In this document: in pieces, positions 19,964 to 28,885 of the stretch
Position numbering within the stretch: the first letter of the stretch is position 1
How the letters are laid out: every line of letters starts with the position of its first letter
Assembly: GCA_021740585.1 (NCBI GenBank)
Contig: JAIOZM010000028.1
Coordinates: 1-46,097, forward strand
Direction: 5' to 3'
Source: Bacteroidales bacterium
GTDB taxonomy: Bacteria > Bacteroidota > Bacteroidia > Bacteroidales > GCA-2748055
Length of the DNA stretch: 46,097 bases
The notes under the pieces: model-generated
Database searches by the model: none
The model's input: only the letters and a program-made list of their open reading frames with translations
Told to the model about the DNA's origin: nothing
Made by a program: the position numbers and the translations under genes

Positions 19964-22231
19964 TTAATAAACCGGTAGCTGAACATCCTTTCCCCACAAC
20001 TTATTTGGGTATTCTCCCAGCTTCAATTCAAGTGTAGCTCCCTCCATAATCTGTTTGTGGGTTATAAAGGGGCTAAAAATCTCTTCACCATTAATAAATG
20101 CACTTTGGATATACTTTTTTGTTTTACTAGCTCCCCTGGCAATTACAGTAAATTTTTTACCGTTTTGCAGTTTAATGCTTGTTTTTTCAAATACGGGACT
20201 CGTTATATTATAAAAGGCTAAGCCCGGTGTTACAGGATAAATACCCATTGATGAAAAAACCACAAAGGCTGTCATCCCACCCCCGTCTTCATCACCCGGC
20301 ATTCCAAAAATATTGTCCTTAAACCATATATCCAATAAAAAGCGAGTCCTCTTTTGTGTTTTCCAGGGTGCCCCAACATAATTATAAAGGTAGGGAATAT
20401 GGAATGATGGCTCATTTCCCATGCTGAATTGGCCTACCATTCCTGTTGAATTTGAACCATCCACATAAAACAGATTCTTTTTCATTCCCAGGGGTTCTCT
20501 AAAAAGCTGATCTAAAAGGGCTTCAGTATTTTCTTTTCCGCCTAATAGTTTGGTTAATCCACTTATATCATGTTTCACATCCCAGGCATAGGTCCAGCCA
20601 TTATTTTCATCATAATATTCTCTATATCCAGGCCCGCCATCTGCTTTTGGATCAATGTCCACCCAGTTACCCATCTCATCTTTTGGCATAAATAAACGAT
20701 GTTCCGGATGCCATAGATTTTGGTAGTCCTTAGCTCTTTCTGCGTAAGATTCATATTCATCCTCTTTCACAAGTTCTTTGGCGATCTCAGCCAAAGCCCA
20801 GAAATCGTAGCTTATCCCAAGAGTGACAGCTACTGGTTGGCGTTTTTCAAAACCATCCATTTGTGGCTCTGTTTCTTCCTTGCCAATTTGGAGAGAAGGG
20901 AAATATCCATTTTGATGATAAAAATCATCAATGGGACGCTTGGGAGTTCCCTGACGCCAGGGGATAAAAGTGCCTTCAGTTAGATTTTTTTTAATTCCTT
21001 CGTAAGCTTTTTCTATATCATAGTTTTTTAATCCTTTTCTAAATCCATCAATGAAAATGGCAGATGAATGATAAGCATTCATGCACATATGATTGCCGTG
21101 TAATTGAGGAAACGTGGGCATCCATCCACTTTGTTCATACATTAAAGTATAGGAATTAAGAACATTATTTTCCATTTCAGGATTTAGGATGGTTCGTAAT
21201 GGATGTTGTGCCAGATAGGTATCCCAAATCCAGTCGTCAACATAAAAGGGGCGATCACTTTCGTGAACTTTTGCATCGTATCCACTGTAATACTTACCGT
21301 ACTCATTGATATCAACCATACGTTCATAAGTTCGATAAAGTGAAGTGTAGAAGGTTCTCTTCTGTGCCTCGCTACCACCTTTAGTCTGGATTTGATCAAT
21401 GGTTTCTTTCCATACTTTTTTACTGCTTTTAGTCAATTCATCAAAATTCAGCTGGTTTAATTCCTGATTGAAATTATATTCTGCTTGCTCCTTACTGATA
21501 TATGAAACTGCGTATTTTATATAGATATTTGAAGGGGCATCATTTGGTATTGAAAAGGCTAATTTCCCCTTTACATTCTGAAATTCAACTCCTTTTATCA
21601 GTACCCCTTTCTCATCTGTTATCAAAGCATAGGCATATACACTCATCTCTCTGACAACTGAATTGATCCCTCTAGTTTTATATACAATTTTATCTTCGAA
21701 GCTTAAATCTCCATCTTCATTTAATGAACCAATTAGTTGTTGTGTACCCTGAAATAATAGTTTTCTGTTGTCGGTTTTAGAGAAATCTATTTGAAAAATA
21801 GCGGCTTTTTTTCCTGGAACAAAGCTTATACGAATTTCATCTTCAATTAAATAGGTAGAGTAGTACCATGGATGCACTTTTTCCAACCCATGATCTATAA
21901 TCATCTTTTTTTCCCAGGATTCTTTTGTGATTTCCCCCACAAAAACCTTCATCTGAAAAAGTCCGTCATTTCGATGAGCAGCTACCTGTAATGGAAATGC
22001 ATCTATCTCATCAGAAATATAGGTCCGTTTTTCAGGAACCATTCGTAACATTTGGTTTGGCAAATGAAATGTTGGATAAGTTGGCACCAATAAATGAGGT
22101 TCATTCCCAATTGTTGGATCGATATAATCGATATTGTCCTTTTTTATAATAATGCCTATTATTGGGATTAATATTACTGCTAATGTTAGTATAGCGATCT
22201 TAAAGAATCTACGTGCGCTATTTTTTATCAT
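19964..22231 (-). CDS. GH92 exo-alpha-mannosidase, probably membrane-anchored
   Basis: GH92 enzymes are calcium-dependent inverting exo-alpha-mannosidases. The signature GNEPSFHIPYLYNY (acid Glu about 607) and PGDEDGGGMTAF (about 645-656) are present, followed by GIYPVTPG. The second motif differs from the common GNDDCGQMSAW form. I chose the internal ATG at 22231 (755 residues), since the upstream extension lacks a leader and the region just before encodes another short ORF in a different frame. The N-terminus has a long hydrophobic helix followed by KK and no clear cleavage site, suggesting an uncleaved anchor facing the periplasm. The previous ORF ends 10 bp upstream. Confidence 0.92.
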   Translation of the reverse strand: MIKNSARRFFKIAILTLAVILIPIIGIIIKKDNIDYIDPTIGNEPHLLVPTYPTFHLPNQMLRMVPEKRTYISDEIDAFPLQVAAHRNDGLFQMKVFVGEITKESWEKKMIIDHGLEKVHPWYYSTYLIEDEIRISFVPGKKAAIFQIDFSKTDNRKLLFQGTQQLIGSLNEDGDLSFEDKIVYKTRGINSVVREMSVYAYALITDEKGVLIKGVEFQNVKGKLAFSIPNDAPSNIYIKYAVSYISKEQAEYNFNQELNQLNFDELTKSSKKVWKETIDQIQTKGGSEAQKRTFYTSLYRTYERMVDINEYGKYYSGYDAKVHESDRPFYVDDWIWDTYLAQHPLRTILNPEMENNVLNSYTLMYEQSGWMPTFPQLHGNHMCMNAYHSSAIFIDGFRKGLKNYDIEKAYEGIKKNLTEGTFIPWRQGTPKRPIDDFYHQNGYFPSLQIGKEETEPQMDGFEKRQPVAVTLGISYDFWALAEIAKELVKEDEYESYAERAKDYQNLWHPEHRLFMPKDEMGNWVDIDPKADGGPGYREYYDENNGWTYAWDVKHDISGLTKLLGGKENTEALLDQLFREPLGMKKNLFYVDGSNSTGMVGQFSMGNEPSFHIPYLYNYVGAPWKTQKRTRFLLDIWFKDNIFGMPGDEDGGGMTAFVVFSSMGIYPVTPGLAFYNITSPVFEKTSIKLQNGKKFTVIARGASKTKKYIQSAFINGEEIFSPFITHKQIMEGATLELKLGEYPNKLWGKDVQLPVY

Positions 22232-22241
22232 TCGATTAAAA

Positions 22242-22388
22242 TTAAAATATAGTAAACCCATTTCCCAATGGAACATTCAGAGCTACAATATTGTCATTCT
22301 CAAAGATCATGGCAGATGATACTTGTGAGAAGGAATGCATAGCAATTGTACTCATAGCTGTCATTTTTGTGAATTCGTGTCTTTTCAT
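22242..22388 (-). pseudogene. Truncated Tat-leader ORF, remnant of a sugar isomerase-like gene
   Basis: A 48-codon ORF fits exactly into the operon, 38 bp after the GH115-like stop and 10 bp before the GH92 start. It begins MKRHEFTKMTAMSTIAMHSF, like the twin-arginine leader of the isomerase-like protein at 6972 (MNRREFSKISALGALAFQTF), and ends with ALNVPLGNGF where that protein has SLQIPLGIGN. I infer an internal deletion that left only the first 45 or so codons of a paralogue. The twin arginines are now Arg-His. It could still be translated as a short peptide. Confidence 0.6.
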
Positions 22389-22426
22389 CCCTTTTTCAGG
22401 TTATAGAATTTGAATTTTTACAGTAC

Positions 22427-24589
22427 TTAGTGACTGTAAGAAAACTTCTCTTCCAAACTGGAACTTATATAGGTGATTTTAAGAGCTTGTTCTCTAAGTT
22501 CCTTAATACTATTTTTCAATTTATCAATCTGGAAAGTTCTTGTTAGCGGATCGGCATTAGAATACCAGGTTGAGAATATCCCATGCTGAGATTCAAATAG
22601 ATACTGTTGAGCACGATCTGCCTCAGCATAGGCAAGATCAAGGTTTCTAATCAACACTTCTTTATCAGCCTGATTCTTGTATGCATATATGAAATGATAA
22701 AGGGTTTTACTAAGGTGGGTCATATAATAACTGTAGACCCTGAGATTATCGTTAAAAAATATTTGTTTATCATTATCCAGCTTAATCATCATTTCAGAAC
22801 ATTTTGCTGCCACTGATTCAAATTTCGGTATGGTTTTTTGCAACCCATTTAGAATGGCATCTACCTGATTTTCAGCATTATTATATTCTAAATCAATACG
22901 AAAAGTGCGCCCGGGAACACTCTCATATCCTATTTTATGTAAAGGATTAAGATTCAGTTCAGCATCAGTAGAGTAAAAATTCTCGAGAACATGATCAAAT
23001 GCCCTTGCATACCTTAAATCCTGAAAAACAAACTGACGCTCGAGTCCTTCCAATTCACTTTCTTTGGGTATCCAATAAGCATGATAGAATTCCTCAAAAA
23101 GCTTTGCTATTTCAGCTGCATATTCTGAGCCAAAATATTGACTACAATAATCTTCCATATATTCATCAGTGCTGTAACTATCAAAATCCCAAAGCATTTT
23201 CGCATTAGCCGAAAGTTCAAGAACAAATTCCCGAAAATTTCCAACATTCACTACTGAGAAATAGAGTGGTGCTTTGCTATTCACATAACGATAATTGAAT
23301 TCCATTTTCCAAGGACTTTCAGCCGGAGCAATATGAGCTCCGGTTGAAGCAAATCCAAAATTCATGTAATATCCCAGCTTACCGGTATTGTCGGCTTTGA
23401 AATTTACAATATCATCATAAGGATAATGGTCTCGTCGGCCGGCAACAAAGGTTAATATCATATTTTCACTGACCGGAGGATTTAAATAGCCTTTGGCCAT
23501 AAGAATTGCAAGCTCATCATAGAAGGTTATTCGGGCATATGGCTCCTCTTCCCCGGTCATCTCCTTTACCAGATCATACTGGATTTGCAACATTTTATTT
23601 ATTACATCAGCTCTTTCTTTATCCCCCTCAGGCGCATCTTTAAAAATACTCCAGTATGGCTGATCCACTTCTCCCCGAAAGGCTATAGTCCATAGATTTT
23701 CTATTCCGCTTTTTTTTACGGTTTCAGCATTGTAACGAAAAAAATCCAGAATTGCGCTTTCATTTGAAAGAAGGTATTCAGGGGGGGGCATTCCACGAAC
23801 TTCTCTCCAATAGTTCGCCCATGTTCCGAAGGAAGTATTCAACCCGCTGGTATGATGGGAGGTAATGACCAAACCGAATTTATCAATAAGGTAGGCATAG
23901 TTGGTAAGTTTATAATCAGGAATTATAGTGGAATAGGTTTCAATAGTATTAAGTTTTAAACGAAGGGCTGTTTCAAGCCAGATGTTATCGTTAACTTCTG
24001 CCTCTTTTCTCCAGGGGTTGAAAAAATCCTGATCACCCGGCAACAGGCTTCTATATCTAACCTGGGGCGTCTTGAAATAGATATCCAAATTGGCTGGAAT
24101 ATTGACTATTTCTTTCTTTATCGGTGTCCATGAGCTCCAATACTTCAATGGAGGAACACCTAGCACCTTTTCTGAAAATGTATAGATTGCATAGATGGTG
24201 CCACGCAAATCATTTCCCAATAGGTAAATTCTGTTTGTCTCCTGGTTTGCATATACTCTGTGCGACTCAAATCCATCCAGCTCCTTTAGATGTTTGGAGG
24301 GAAGTTTTATATTCCCTGAAGCCAGATTCACGATTACAATTTCGGTTTGGATTTTCTCCCGATCCATTTTCCTGGCCACCTCAGGCTTAGAGCCAATAAT
24401 CTGGTAAATGTCATTCTCCAGTGCCTCAAGGGCAATCTTCAGTGGTCCCTCCTCATTTTCGGAAAATACAATCCTGATACTATTCTTCTCAAGGCTCATA
24501 TCTCCATCCCTGCCAGCTAAGCTGGTAAATAAAAATACTGATAATGTCAGTATGATTAGAATTCTATAGTTAGATTTATATAGCATCAT
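22427..24589 (-). CDS. Divergent GH115-like glycoside hydrolase
   Basis: A secreted protein of about 720 residues, with an ATG start at 24589 preferred over the upstream TTG. The leader is followed by an N-terminal alpha/beta domain of the GH20/GH115 type (LLGNDLRGTIYAIYTFSEKV). A GH115-like barrel follows, with PQVRYRSLLPGDQ, then ITSHHTS, LWTIAFRGEVDQPYW and YYMNFGFASTGAH. Known GH115 enzymes are exo-alpha-glucuronidases. Here the usual RGDGD and LLW-type blocks are altered (FRGEVD, LTFVAGRRDHYPYDD), and the protein is shorter than typical members. Substrate specificity may therefore differ. It lies between the GH99-like and GH92 genes. Confidence 0.78.
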   Translation of the reverse strand: MMLYKSNYRILIILTLSVFLFTSLAGRDGDMSLEKNSIRIVFSENEEGPLKIALEALENDIYQIIGSKPEVARKMDREKIQTEIVIVNLASGNIKLPSKHLKELDGFESHRVYANQETNRIYLLGNDLRGTIYAIYTFSEKVLGVPPLKYWSSWTPIKKEIVNIPANLDIYFKTPQVRYRSLLPGDQDFFNPWRKEAEVNDNIWLETALRLKLNTIETYSTIIPDYKLTNYAYLIDKFGLVITSHHTSGLNTSFGTWANYWREVRGMPPPEYLLSNESAILDFFRYNAETVKKSGIENLWTIAFRGEVDQPYWSIFKDAPEGDKERADVINKMLQIQYDLVKEMTGEEEPYARITFYDELAILMAKGYLNPPVSENMILTFVAGRRDHYPYDDIVNFKADNTGKLGYYMNFGFASTGAHIAPAESPWKMEFNYRYVNSKAPLYFSVVNVGNFREFVLELSANAKMLWDFDSYSTDEYMEDYCSQYFGSEYAAEIAKLFEEFYHAYWIPKESELEGLERQFVFQDLRYARAFDHVLENFYSTDAELNLNPLHKIGYESVPGRTFRIDLEYNNAENQVDAILNGLQKTIPKFESVAAKCSEMMIKLDNDKQIFFNDNLRVYSYYMTHLSKTLYHFIYAYKNQADKEVLIRNLDLAYAEADRAQQYLFESQHGIFSTWYSNADPLTRTFQIDKLKNSIKELREQALKITYISSSLEEKFSYSH

Positions 24590-24629
24590 CAAATCTCTAT
24601 TTTTGTTTAACAATAACTCCTTTAGTCCT

Positions 24630-25895
24630 TTATTTTCTTTGAGGAATCGTCTTAGTAAAAGGAATCTCGCCTCGCAGCATCTTCCCCCCCATTCCTGTCA
24701 ACCATAGGTAATGATCGGAAGGAACTTCCTTCTCATAAGGAACAAATACGCTTTTTCCTACAGGAACATTATGCGCACATTTCATAATGGCTGTTCCCTC
24801 ATCTATCTCATCGAACATTGCAACATAAAGCATCTCAGCTCCACTTTCTATGGCTCCTGAAATTTGCATCCATAAAAAATCACCCTGATTTCTTGGAATT
24901 TTATCAGATTTATCCCCTTTCATATTATGCCATGAAAAACCGGGATAAACGGTTGGCGCATAAGACTTTCCATTTTCTTTGCACCATTCAATATCTCCAA
25001 TAATATTTTCTTTCCTGTAGTCTTCGTATTCTTCTTCATTATATCTACCTACAAGCCAGGGATGGATTACATCTGCCTGTTTCAGCACGTCATGCAATCT
25101 GGGATCCCCTTTTGTATCATAGCCTAATGTTCTCCATCGGGAAGGAATGCCCAGATGAACAGAACAGCCACCATAGACAGGATCATTCTTTACAAAATCA
25201 ATGATATCATATATCTCAGGAATATGGCCTGATTCCCTTGTCCCTGCACTAATTCCCCAAAAAGCAACCAAGGGTTTATTGTTATGGAATAGGTATGTAG
25301 TCTTTTCTCCCTGATTGGTCAATTTTAGATCATCGACCAAATGCTTCCAGTCGTCGAAAATGAGTGTATACTTACTATCATCCATGCTTCCAATATCATA
25401 CATCATGCATATGGCTATACCATACTTATTTGCCGCTTTAATAGCCGAATGAAGTACTTTATCGTTATGATTTAGTCGCTCTGAGCTAGTCAATACGGAA
25501 AAGAAACGCTGTATAAAAACCCCGTCAATTCCATATTCCTTCATCCATTTGAAGTGCAGGTCAACAGTACTTTCATCATAAGAGCTGAATACATAAGCCG
25601 GAGAACCATCCGCATATTTGAAAGCTGTTTTATACTGAACCTCATACTCATCCATTTCCGGCCAGTAATCAATGGTGCAGCTTCCGTCTTTAAAAATGTT
25701 ATTTTTAGAATAGTGAGTCCACCCGCGGTTGGCTCCATCCCCCTCACAATTAAACCACCCCTGATAACCAGCCATCACCAGACCTTTGTAAGTCATAAAC
25801 TTACTCTTGGGCGCATGTTTACTCTGAGCACTTACTGTTAAGTTAAGTAAAAGCAGAATGATTGCTGACAAAAACAATTTATTCTTCATATACAT
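24630..25895 (-). CDS. Secreted GH71/GH99-like glycoside hydrolase
   Basis: This 421-residue protein has a signal peptide (about 1-23, ending VSA). An alternative start two codons later is equally good. The barrel begins KGLVMAGYQGWFNC (37-50), then GWTHY, YWPEMDEY and YGIDGVFIQRF (121-131), with a late MFDEIDEGTA segment. This pattern is that of the GH71/99-like proteins common in Bacteroidota PULs. True GH99 enzymes are endo-alpha-mannosidases or endo-alpha-mannanases. An endo role on alpha-mannan would fit the GH92 and GH38 neighbours, but the activity is inferred. Confidence 0.82.
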   Translation of the reverse strand: MYMKNKLFLSAIILLLLNLTVSAQSKHAPKSKFMTYKGLVMAGYQGWFNCEGDGANRGWTHYSKNNIFKDGSCTIDYWPEMDEYEVQYKTAFKYADGSPAYVFSSYDESTVDLHFKWMKEYGIDGVFIQRFFSVLTSSERLNHNDKVLHSAIKAANKYGIAICMMYDIGSMDDSKYTLIFDDWKHLVDDLKLTNQGEKTTYLFHNNKPLVAFWGISAGTRESGHIPEIYDIIDFVKNDPVYGGCSVHLGIPSRWRTLGYDTKGDPRLHDVLKQADVIHPWLVGRYNEEEYEDYRKENIIGDIEWCKENGKSYAPTVYPGFSWHNMKGDKSDKIPRNQGDFLWMQISGAIESGAEMLYVAMFDEIDEGTAIMKCAHNVPVGKSVFVPYEKEVPSDHYLWLTGMGGKMLRGEIPFTKTIPQRK

Positions 25896-26033
25896 TAATA
25901 GCTTAGCTGGTTAATTTTAATTAAGTAAAAAAAAAGAGTTTTGCTTGCATTTGGAACAAAAAAACTAATGCTATTCAATGGAATCAGCACAAATATTGAG
26001 CATAACTATTTAAGAGCAATAATTATAAATTGT

Positions 26034-27113
26034 TTATTCTACAGGTGGTGCAAACCATTCTATCACCGTTCCTGTATTTCTGAATACAAGAGTATCATAA
26101 ACCTCATGAGAGACTATGCCATCCATATAATTATAATGCAAGTAAAATGCTTTTCTTCCTTCCTTTCCCCAAACTTCACCGCTTTCTTCCCTTGACAAGA
26201 AGGTACCTGTTCCACTTACCTGATAAACTGAATCTGGTATGGATCCAATATTTACTGAGCCTGACGCATCTATTTCCAGCTCGAGAGAATTGTTCCCGGT
26301 AGAAGATATTTTACTCCCAATGTTATTGGTATAGATTTGGGATAGTCCTGAGGTTCTTAATTCAACAATTTTGTTATCGGTAAGATATTTAGTACTGTAG
26401 ACTAAAGTATCAATTCTATTATTTGTAGCGTCAAGAGTATAATCAACACCCCTGAGTAAATAATCACCATGATAATTATTAATATATTTTACCATAAACA
26501 AAGTAAAATCACGGGCTGGAGCACTGGGATCCCAGTCTGCAGGGCTAGTTCGAACCGGATCTGCCACAAGGGGTAACCCGCTAAGGATTGAATCAACATT
26601 TGATGCTTCTGTAATCAGTAATGGGATTACAAAGGTATTTTTGTATGACAATGGATCAGCAAAAAACTCATCCTTAAGCTGAATCTCAATTAATCCACTA
26701 TACTTCTGAGTGGGAATAGTAAGGAATGAACCACTGGAAGGTGTCATTTCATAGTAGTTAGAAGGCAAAACTATTAACGTATCCAGGGTACTTCCCAAAC
26801 TGGTAACCGGTTTAAAAGAATCGGGTAGAAGATAGGGTGCGTATTCAAACTTAACTTCTCTGTTCTGTTGATTAGTGTATACTCCTCCAATAGATATTCC
26901 AATATGAAATTTATGATCCAGATCATTAGAATTATCAATACGTGCATCCGTGGCCAGGTCGATGGTGCGGATGGGGTATTGTATTGGAAAGTAAACAGCG
27001 GTATAATCAAAATCAGGAAATTCGTTTTCTTTACTTTGAATAAAGGGTTCGTATTTGTCACATCCTGACAACACCCAGAAAATGATTAAACTTAGTATCG
27101 TTAGATTTTTCAT
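26034..27113 (-). CDS. PUL surface lipoprotein (DUF1735/SusE-position)
   Basis: This lipoprotein of about 359 residues uses the ATG at 27113, giving a leader MKNLTILSLIIFWVLSGC with lipidated Cys18. The upstream extension is hydrophilic and unlikely. The beta-rich N-terminal region resembles DUF1735/BT_3987-like domains of PUL lipoproteins, and the C-terminal part is another beta domain. It directly follows a SusD gene, the usual site of a surface glycan-binding protein. It likely presents glycan to the SusCD complex. No catalytic motif was seen. Confidence 0.75.
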   Translation of the reverse strand: MKNLTILSLIIFWVLSGCDKYEPFIQSKENEFPDFDYTAVYFPIQYPIRTIDLATDARIDNSNDLDHKFHIGISIGGVYTNQQNREVKFEYAPYLLPDSFKPVTSLGSTLDTLIVLPSNYYEMTPSSGSFLTIPTQKYSGLIEIQLKDEFFADPLSYKNTFVIPLLITEASNVDSILSGLPLVADPVRTSPADWDPSAPARDFTLFMVKYINNYHGDYLLRGVDYTLDATNNRIDTLVYSTKYLTDNKIVELRTSGLSQIYTNNIGSKISSTGNNSLELEIDASGSVNIGSIPDSVYQVSGTGTFLSREESGEVWGKEGRKAFYLHYNYMDGIVSHEVYDTLVFRNTGTVIEWFAPPVE

Positions 27114-27183
27114 AGTATTATATTTAGAAACAATCTGCATAATTTTATTTATCTCAACAATTTGATCACTCAATTATCAGGAT

Positions 27184-28875
27184 CTACCATCCGTCATTTT
27201 GCTTAATTCCCATTTTTAGATATTCATCAAAAGGCACAGGACCATATATCATATGTGGACCATACTTTAATTGCCCAAGCTTTTGAACATTGAAAACTGA
27301 ATCCCCCTGAATATAAACTCCACTTACCTCCTGATTCATTTCTTCAACAAGATTCCACCGCCTGATATCCCAAAACCTATGGCCTTCGAAGCATAATTCA
27401 ATTCTTCTTTCATTTTGAATAGCTTCCTGCAAGTCAGCTTGATTTAGGCCATCGATATAGCTATGATTTGTAATGCCGGCCCGCTCACGTAAAGCATGCA
27501 TTACATCCAAAGCAGATATCCCAGATACAACATTATAGCCTGGACCGCCAAATTCATTGGCTGCTTCAGCAAAATTCAGAAATATTTCAGTTGCACGTAT
27601 ATATGTATAGAAATGATCATTATTTGACACAGGATCAAGTAATACCGACTCGTTCATAAACTTTCGAAGATAGTATCCTGTTCTGGTCGACGTTTCCTGT
27701 GCATTTATCCCATTAATAGGATCTGCTGTATTGGTAACAATCGTACTTTTCTTAAATTGGGATTCATTATACACTACATAGCTTGCTAGTCTTTTGTCCC
27801 TGTTTACATATGGCTTTTCAGGATCATAAACCAAAGATAGGTCAATAGGGTATCCGTCAGAGGCCGGGAAAATGTCAACAAATTCCTGAGTCGGATTTAG
27901 TCTTCCTTTTCCAAAAATGGAAGGGGGAAAATTGTCGGCCTCCATTGAAGAGGATCCTGCAAGAACGCTATACCAAATAAGCTCTGATTCTTTTTCCTGT
28001 GTACTTGGAGAATTTCTATTATAAAAGTCAGTCCCTTTTGAAGACAGATTGCCCAGTCCTCCAAGTGAATCTATCAGATCTCCCGTAATATTCAAAGCCA
28101 ATTCCCATTTAGATACATCATTGGATGGATTGTATGCAGGACTTGCAGCATAAAGCGCCGTCCTTGATTTTAGTGCAAGAACCGCAAGTCCATTTATACG
28201 ATTATTAAACTTAACGCCCATCGCATTGTCTACCTCAGAATCTCCTGTATTTTCATGAATAGTAGGAAGTAAGGCTATAGCCCTGTCACAATCAGCAAAA
28301 ATTGTATCCACGCAGGCTTGAAAGCTTCCTCGTGGAATTCTAAAATCTTCAACATCCATCACAGAAGTTACAATTGGAAAAGCTAATAAATCACCATTAG
28401 CAAGTCCACTAAAACCTTGCAAAAGCTGAAACTGGAACCAGGCTCTTAGTCCATATGCCTCACCCCTTAGTCTTTTTGCGTGAAGCTGACTGGTTGTTTC
28501 ATTGGTATATGACCATTGAACTTTGTCCATGTTTTCCAGGAAAGTATTGATATAATATATTCCTGAATAAGCATCCGACCATTCAGAAAGTGGATTGAAC
28601 TGCGAAGACCATTCGCCATCAGAAAGCCTGTTGGCATTATCTCCTTTTAAATTGCTTATAGCATCACCGGATGCCATATCCGAAGTGAAATTATATAATG
28701 TTGGCAGCTCTCTATAAGCAGAAAGCAAAACACCTTCGGCATAAATCGGGTTGCTCCATAACATCTCATCAGAGATGCTATTATCGAAAGCCGGCTCCAG
28801 TAACTTTTCGCAAGAACTGGTAAATAGTCCGAATACTATTATTGCAATTAAATAAATGTCTTTTTTCATTTTCAA
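27184..28875 (-). CDS. SusD-like glycan-binding lipoprotein, second pair
   Basis: The 563-residue protein has a lipobox ending LFTSSC (Cys22). The TPR-based SusD fold is indicated by RGEAYGLRAWFQFQLLQGFSG, VNAMG/NRINGLAVLALKSR and the C-terminal NERRIELCFEGHRFWDIRRW, which is diagnostic of the RagB/SusD family. It forms the extracellular lid of the SusC-like transporter whose gene ends 10 bp upstream. Confidence 0.94.
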   Translation of the reverse strand: MKMKKDIYLIAIIVFGLFTSSCEKLLEPAFDNSISDEMLWSNPIYAEGVLLSAYRELPTLYNFTSDMASGDAISNLKGDNANRLSDGEWSSQFNPLSEWSDAYSGIYYINTFLENMDKVQWSYTNETTSQLHAKRLRGEAYGLRAWFQFQLLQGFSGLANGDLLAFPIVTSVMDVEDFRIPRGSFQACVDTIFADCDRAIALLPTIHENTGDSEVDNAMGVKFNNRINGLAVLALKSRTALYAASPAYNPSNDVSKWELALNITGDLIDSLGGLGNLSSKGTDFYNRNSPSTQEKESELIWYSVLAGSSSMEADNFPPSIFGKGRLNPTQEFVDIFPASDGYPIDLSLVYDPEKPYVNRDKRLASYVVYNESQFKKSTIVTNTADPINGINAQETSTRTGYYLRKFMNESVLLDPVSNNDHFYTYIRATEIFLNFAEAANEFGGPGYNVVSGISALDVMHALRERAGITNHSYIDGLNQADLQEAIQNERRIELCFEGHRFWDIRRWNLVEEMNQEVSGVYIQGDSVFNVQKLGQLKYGPHMIYGPVPFDEYLKMGIKQNDGW

Positions 28876-28885
28876 TATTTTTTAT

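Noticed and set aside
22232..22276. N-terminal extension of the GH92 protein to the upstream ATG
   Set aside because: The extra residues are not leader-like and overlap the small Tat-leader ORF; the ATG at 22231 has a typical AT-rich upstream region.
24590..24613. TTG start for the GH115-like protein with an AAGGAG upstream
   Set aside because: The spacing is only about 3 bases, and Bacteroidota rarely use Shine-Dalgarno sequences; ATG at 24589 gives a normal signal peptide.
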